Assembly: GCA_963971305.1 (NCBI GenBank)
Contig: OZ020303.1
Location: 19,217,184-19,281,183, forward strand
Length of the DNA stretch: 64,000 bases
Reading direction: 5' to 3'
Source of the DNA: Arcuatula senhousia
Lineage: Eukaryota > Mollusca > Bivalvia > Mytilida > Mytilidae
The position numbers and the translations under genes are program-made. Below, piece by piece: positions 61,401-64,000 of this stretch; the stretch's first letter is position 1, and each line of letters opens with the position of its first letter. Under the pieces are notes generated by a model. It searched no databases. It saw only the letters and a list, made by a program, of their open reading frames with translations, and was not told the origin of the DNA.

Positions 61401-64000
61401 AATCATTTTCTTTCATGTAAATTGCAGTAGTTCACATTTACAGTTAATGCTAGTCCTTTTCCCAGGTGCAGAACATTGATGTTAAATCTTACAATTTTCC
61501 TTTTCCAACTGATCGATGAAGTTACTGAAATGATAGGCAGCCTCAAATGTAACAGGGACCATCTTGTTATGGAGACAGGAATCTTTATCTGGATCTCGTG
61601 GGAAGGATACTTTTGATGATAGACCAACTACTGCAACCTGTAACAACAAAACAGAGATTGACATTTTTGAAAGAAATCTTATCAATTTTAGTTCACAAAC
61701 AGGAAACTTTGCCCAGAATTTATAGTAAAGGTACATATTAAAAGTAGCCTTTAATAATCATTACTTTTAAAATATGTGTATTTTTTTAAATAAAACAACA
61801 AGTATTTTTAGCTGTGCTTATATTTGATACTTTTCCTCAACTTTATTGATGATGAATGTATATTTAAGATTATTAAAGTTGGCTAATATTCACATTTTTG
61901 ACTGTTTTGTGTTACCTTTTATGATATTTTTTAAGAATGTCAGAGGAGAGAAATAAAATTTAGCTAATAAGCATACATTGATAAAAACTTCTATGAAACT
62001 GTTTTATAATAATTGGTTGAATGATATAACTGAATGTTAAATATTCATCAAACGTTCAGGAAAACAAAATGACAGCCATAATTAGAACAAAATAAAATTC
62101 AATGTGCAGAATTTGCAGATTATTTGTAAGTATATATGTTTTAAAACTTTAATGAGACCAATTACCCTATCATTTTCAGACAATGACAATAAAATTTGTT
62201 TAGCGATCCCTTTGGCAATGTGCAGCTGATTACGACTGAGTGAATTCCCATGGTCCATCACTATTACAATATGTTTAGTCTGAGGCTGTACTGTAGAGAC
62301 AAATACATTCCTGAAAAAAATAAGATAATATCTATATAGTTTTATAGATCAATAACATTTTCCTCATACTTAATATTTGATCATAAAACTGACTCATAAA
62401 ACACCATGCTGGCCATTAAATGGAAATTAGAAGATCTGCAAGAGATACATCTCATATCAGATATTTAGGGCAAAACAATGGCTACTCTGTATCATAGTAG
62501 TAAGTGGTGACTTGGTGCATAGATTAAAAACTTTAGGCACGGACCATTTGATTTTCTGGGGGGGGCCTGGGATTTTTTTGAAAAAAATTTCCCGGCCCTG
62601 ATTTTTGTAAAAAAAAATAATCTGGCCAGCACCTAGGTTGAAAAAAATAATCTGGTTTCAATCTTGCCAATTGAAAAAAAAAATAATCTTGCCAACAAAA
62701 TTTCCTTGCTTAATATGTGTGTAAAAAAAAATAATCCGGCCCGCGAAGCGGGCGAAAAAAATTTCCAGGCTCAAGGTCAAATCCCAGGCCCCCCCCAGAA
62801 AATTAAATGGTCCGTGCCTTAGGATCGGCTAATATATAATGAGTGAATAGTTTTGCTAAGAAAGAGACATTAAAAAAATCAACAGGAACCTGCTGTTGTA
62901 GGTCCCACATCAGATGAACTTTGACAACCTTTCTTTTTTGCAGCAATCACTGGACCAAAAAGTTAATATCATTTTATGACAATTTTTTGTTTATCTATAT
63001 TACTCTATTTTATTCACAAGGTTGGGCGGAGCTTAAATTTCTCTGGGTAAGATTTAAAGGTAGAATCTCGAAATAATTGACCTGTGACCAGCCCGGTCAA
63101 TAAAATAGAGTAATACCATGTTGAAGTTTATATAATGATTGCATACTTCCTTGGTGGTAAATCAACAAATGAGTTCAAGCAAAGGGTTTAATTTTATGCT
63201 GATTTTTGTTTGTACATATCAAAACACATATGCGCATAAGTTTTACAATAATAGCATACATGGAAAACGTACTTAAACCTAATGTGGAACAGACAGAGGA
63301 ACACCCCTGAATGGCTGTATGCCCCACTATTTTTGAGGGGCAAGAAAGGAATAAATGAAAGAGTTAGACAATCAAGATTTTGATGATAAATACAAAACAA
63401 AAATATCCAAGTCTTGACAAAGATGTGATATTCTCATGCTAGAGAAACACTAGGAATTCCTTTAACTAATTTAGAAAAAAAAATCAATTGATCCAAATTA
63501 AAGGGAGCTTATACAATTTTCAAGCACACCCTTTTGTATTCAAAGGAAACTAATTTATGAGTTAAGATAGGAGGAATGTTTGATCCCAAAAACCAATTAC
63601 TATTGGATTCAAGATTAAAGCCGTAGAATTTTCTTCTAAGTCCCTGATAAAAAGGAAAACTTAAAAGGGGAGATTGTTTAGAGATCTAAATCACATTTCA
63701 CAAGAAGACTGGATCAAAGGACAACTGGATATATCTTAAATGTTATTACAAGAAATTATGTAACATCTAAAAAACATCAGCTGCAAAAACCTGTTGGTTT
63801 ACATCTGAGGGAAGGTAAAGAAATTCTAGATAGGATGCAGAAATACTTAATAACACCTGTTAAACCAGCCTCCCAAAGTCTCCCAGAAACATCCCAAAAC
63901 TTGGTACTCAAATCATACATGTATCTTGTCTGAGAAAAAATACTTGCCTTAAACATTCGTCAAAATGTTCAACCAAAAAGTGAACATAATTGTAAAATTC
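45404..64000 (-). CDS. CACHD1: CACHD1 orthologue, C-terminal 1088 residues (partial at 5')
   Basis: Type I membrane protein related to alpha2delta channel subunits; vertebrate CACHD1 modulates CaV3 channels and binds Frizzled/LRP6 in Wnt signalling (known). Exons on the minus strand: 64000-63948, 62310-62166, 61637-61493, 61195-61112, 60650-60513, 59779-59679, 57918-57786, 57466-57317, 56971-56848, 56414-56236, 55412-55317, 54997-54855, 54189-54092, 53745-53662, 53362-53252, 52509-52387, 51653-51554, 50896-50798, 50211-50146, 48959-48873, 47720-47605, 47348-47232, 46833-46691, 46436-46209, 45807-45404. They total 3267 nt, every phase closes, and the only stop is the last codon. Order: VWA domain, Cache regions, Cys-rich stem, one membrane segment (894-915 of the visible part), tail of 173 residues. 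Likeness to vertebrate CACHD1 runs along the whole length. The remaining N-terminus is outside the window. Confidence 0.93.
46691..50896 (-). CDS. CACHD1: CACHD1 exons for the Cys-rich membrane-proximal stem
   Basis: Six exons (50896-50798, 50211-50146, 48959-48873, 47720-47605, 47348-47232, 46833-46691). They encode [72 protein letters not shown] and [10 protein letters not shown] ending [16 protein letters not shown]. About 20 cysteines are spaced as in the vertebrate protein, presumably disulphide-bonded outside the cell. Confidence 0.92.
48003..48662. mobile_element. Harbinger-like MITE with TTA duplication
   Basis: 660 bp with inverted ends GGTAGTACTCCACAATTA / TAATTGTGGAGTACTACC, flanked by TTA on both sides (48000-48002, 48663-48665). 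The 3-bp TWA duplication is that of PIF/Harbinger elements. No transposase frame. In a CACHD1 intron. Confidence 0.7.
49148..50082. mobile_element. Tandem-core element (pearl / HINE type), 161-bp units
   Basis: Left end ATACCCCGCCACGT; core units with marker TTCAAAGTGG at 49191, 49351, 49512, 49673 and 49834 (spacing 160-161). Then a GGACAGAC microsatellite (49978-50028) and a terminal hairpin ATACCCTGCCAC / GTGGCGGGGTAT (50053-50082). The right hairpin arm is also the inverted match of the left end. It lies only 63 bp past the donor side of the exon at 50211-50146, in the following intron. Confidence 0.75.
51554..55412 (-). CDS. CACHD1: CACHD1 exons for the linker and second Cache region
   Basis: Seven exons (55412 to 51554). 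Readings: [94 protein letters not shown] and [19 protein letters not shown]. The FDPSKRNW(Y) and GAGY phrases are shared with the alpha2delta family. Confidence 0.92.
52707..52994. mobile_element. hAT-like foldback MITE, CAGGGTTCCCAC ends
   Basis: 288 bp with perfect 12-bp inverted ends CAGGGTTCCCAC / GTGGGAACCCTG, flanked by AGACAT on both sides. CAGGG ends are typical of hAT elements, though their usual duplication is 8 bp and only 6 match here. The interior repeats TTTTCAAGGxTATTT-like phrases. Confidence 0.65.
54560..54829. mobile_element. Partial hairpin-ended element
   Basis: Ends in a strong hairpin ATGCCCCCCGAC / GTCGCGGGGGCAT (54797-54825). The body contains GTGTCCATGGGACACGGATG and GAAATTCGTACGGACGTAC. 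It resembles the ends of the tandem-core elements but has no core units. It stops 25 bp from the CACHD1 exon at 54997-54855, on the donor side. Confidence 0.55.
55530..55645. mobile_element. 116-bp hairpin with perfect 31-bp arms
   Basis: Arms 55530-55560 and 55615-55645 are exact reverse complements (the arm begins ATATCGAAAAATAAGTTAAA); the loop is 54 bp. A very small MITE, in a CACHD1 intron, and recent by the lack of mismatches. Confidence 0.8.
56236..57918 (-). CDS. CACHD1: CACHD1 exons for the first Cache region
   Basis: Four exons (57918-57786, 57466-57317, 56971-56848, 56414-56236). Key readings: [54 protein letters not shown] and [19 protein letters not shown]. The GVD...YAFII...GYTIMHP run is the typical Cache fold end with a ligand-pocket-like strand. 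Ligand unknown. Confidence 0.92.
58370..59638. mobile_element. Tc1/mariner-like non-autonomous element, 1.27 kb
   Basis: Inverted ends CACTTGGCCATAAGTTAGGG and its near mirror CCCTAACTAATGGCCAAGTG (a mismatch or two inside), each bordered by TA (58368-58369, 59639-59640). TA duplication and CACTTGGCCA-type ends fit the Tc1/mariner superfamily. The longest frame (58584-58856, minus, 90 codons) has no DDE-type signature. The right end is 40 bp from the CACHD1 donor at 59679. Confidence 0.75.
59679..62310 (-). CDS. CACHD1: CACHD1 exons for the VWA domain
   Basis: Five exons (62310-62166, 61637-61493, 61195-61112, 60650-60513, 59779-59679). The first beta strand and metal-site loop read [17 protein letters not shown]. 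The canonical DxSxS of alpha2delta is DxGxS here, as in vertebrate CACHD1. Later strands are [21 protein letters not shown] and [13 protein letters not shown]. The metal site is probably weakened or altered (inference). Confidence 0.92.
60000..60185. mobile_element. MITE, family TACTGTGG, copy 2
   Basis: The right end AATGAAACCACAGTA and left part ATTGTGGATTCATTTATTTT match the plan of 41390-41601; internal GGTACCAA / TTGATACCCC phrases also pair. Decayed at the left edge. Confidence 0.5.
62536..62818. mobile_element. Harbinger-like MITE, family H1 copy 2
   Basis: 283 bp. The arms begin GGCACGGACCATTTGATTTT and continue about 40 bp with one mismatch. TTA flanks both sides (62533-62535, 62819-62821). 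The heart of the arm (ACCATTTGATTTTnnGGGGGGG) equals that of 783-1060. In the CACHD1 intron after the GC donor. Confidence 0.8.
62998..63115. mobile_element. Short foldback with TATTACTCTATTTTATT ends
   Basis: 118 bp, perfect 17-bp inverted ends. The middle has GGGCGGAGC and CAGCCCGGTCA. Not assigned to a superfamily. Confidence 0.6.
63116..63947. other. CACHD1 intron sequence, nothing recognised
   Basis: AT-rich, no coding signal. The minus frame at 63194-63400 has no splice fit with the gene. Confidence 0.4.
63948..64000 (-). CDS. CACHD1: CACHD1 exon before the VWA domain, GC donor
   Basis: Cut by the window edge. Codes [17 protein letters not shown] and two bases that, with the G opening the next exon, make Arg. 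The donor reads AAG|GCAAGT, so this would be a GC-AG intron, a rare but accepted class whose other donor positions match consensus perfectly, as here. The least secure exon of the gene. Confidence 0.5.

Overview
This is a 64-kb stretch of an animal nuclear genome: AT-rich, intron-rich, with GT-AG splicing and many small transposable elements. The repeats are of kinds typical of bivalve molluscs, especially mussels: elements with tandem core units, a GGAC/GACA microsatellite and terminal hairpins, SINEs ending in an ACTC-repeat tail, and reverse transcriptase relics. A Mytilus-like bivalve is the best guess. Most open reading frames longer than 60 codons are chance or antisense readings. The real genes had to be assembled from short exons, and the codon phases close exactly in all three multi-exon models.

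Left third (+ strand, 1896-17577): a tetraspanin gene. It appears to have two alternative first exons, a His/Arg-rich N-terminal extension, the four membrane segments, a six-cysteine large extracellular loop with CCG and PESCC motifs, and two alternative last exons that each supply a complete but different fourth membrane segment and tail. Its introns hold a TTAA-flanked (piggyBac-like) element, two SINE copies and a perfect 28-bp palindrome. Two candidate poly(A) signals follow, at 18796 and 20160.

Middle (20.2-40.5 kb): mostly repeats. There are decayed reverse transcriptase copies, two large tandem-core elements, an inverted relative of one of them and a 60-bp satellite. Two candidate genes lie here on the minus strand: an unrecognised basic terminal exon (29594-30143), and a three-exon gene for a 180-residue type I membrane protein with a signal peptide and a Ser-Gly site of the glycosaminoglycan-attachment type (33927-37615).

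Right third (- strand, 45404 to beyond 64000): 25 exons encoding the C-terminal 1088 residues of a CACHD1 orthologue (VWFA and cache domain-containing protein 1, related to the alpha2delta calcium-channel subunits). They cover the VWA domain with its altered metal site, the Cache regions, a Cys-rich stem, one membrane segment and a cytoplasmic tail with the conserved SDHGYSTM motif. The N-terminal part (about 190 residues by comparison with the vertebrate length) lies off the right edge. Its introns and 3' flank are loaded with short inverted-repeat transposons, several with clear target-site duplications (TA, TTA, 6 bp).

No rRNA, tRNA, CRISPR or prokaryotic feature was seen. Domain and family calls come from reading translations without a database search; splice sites come from consensus and phase only.
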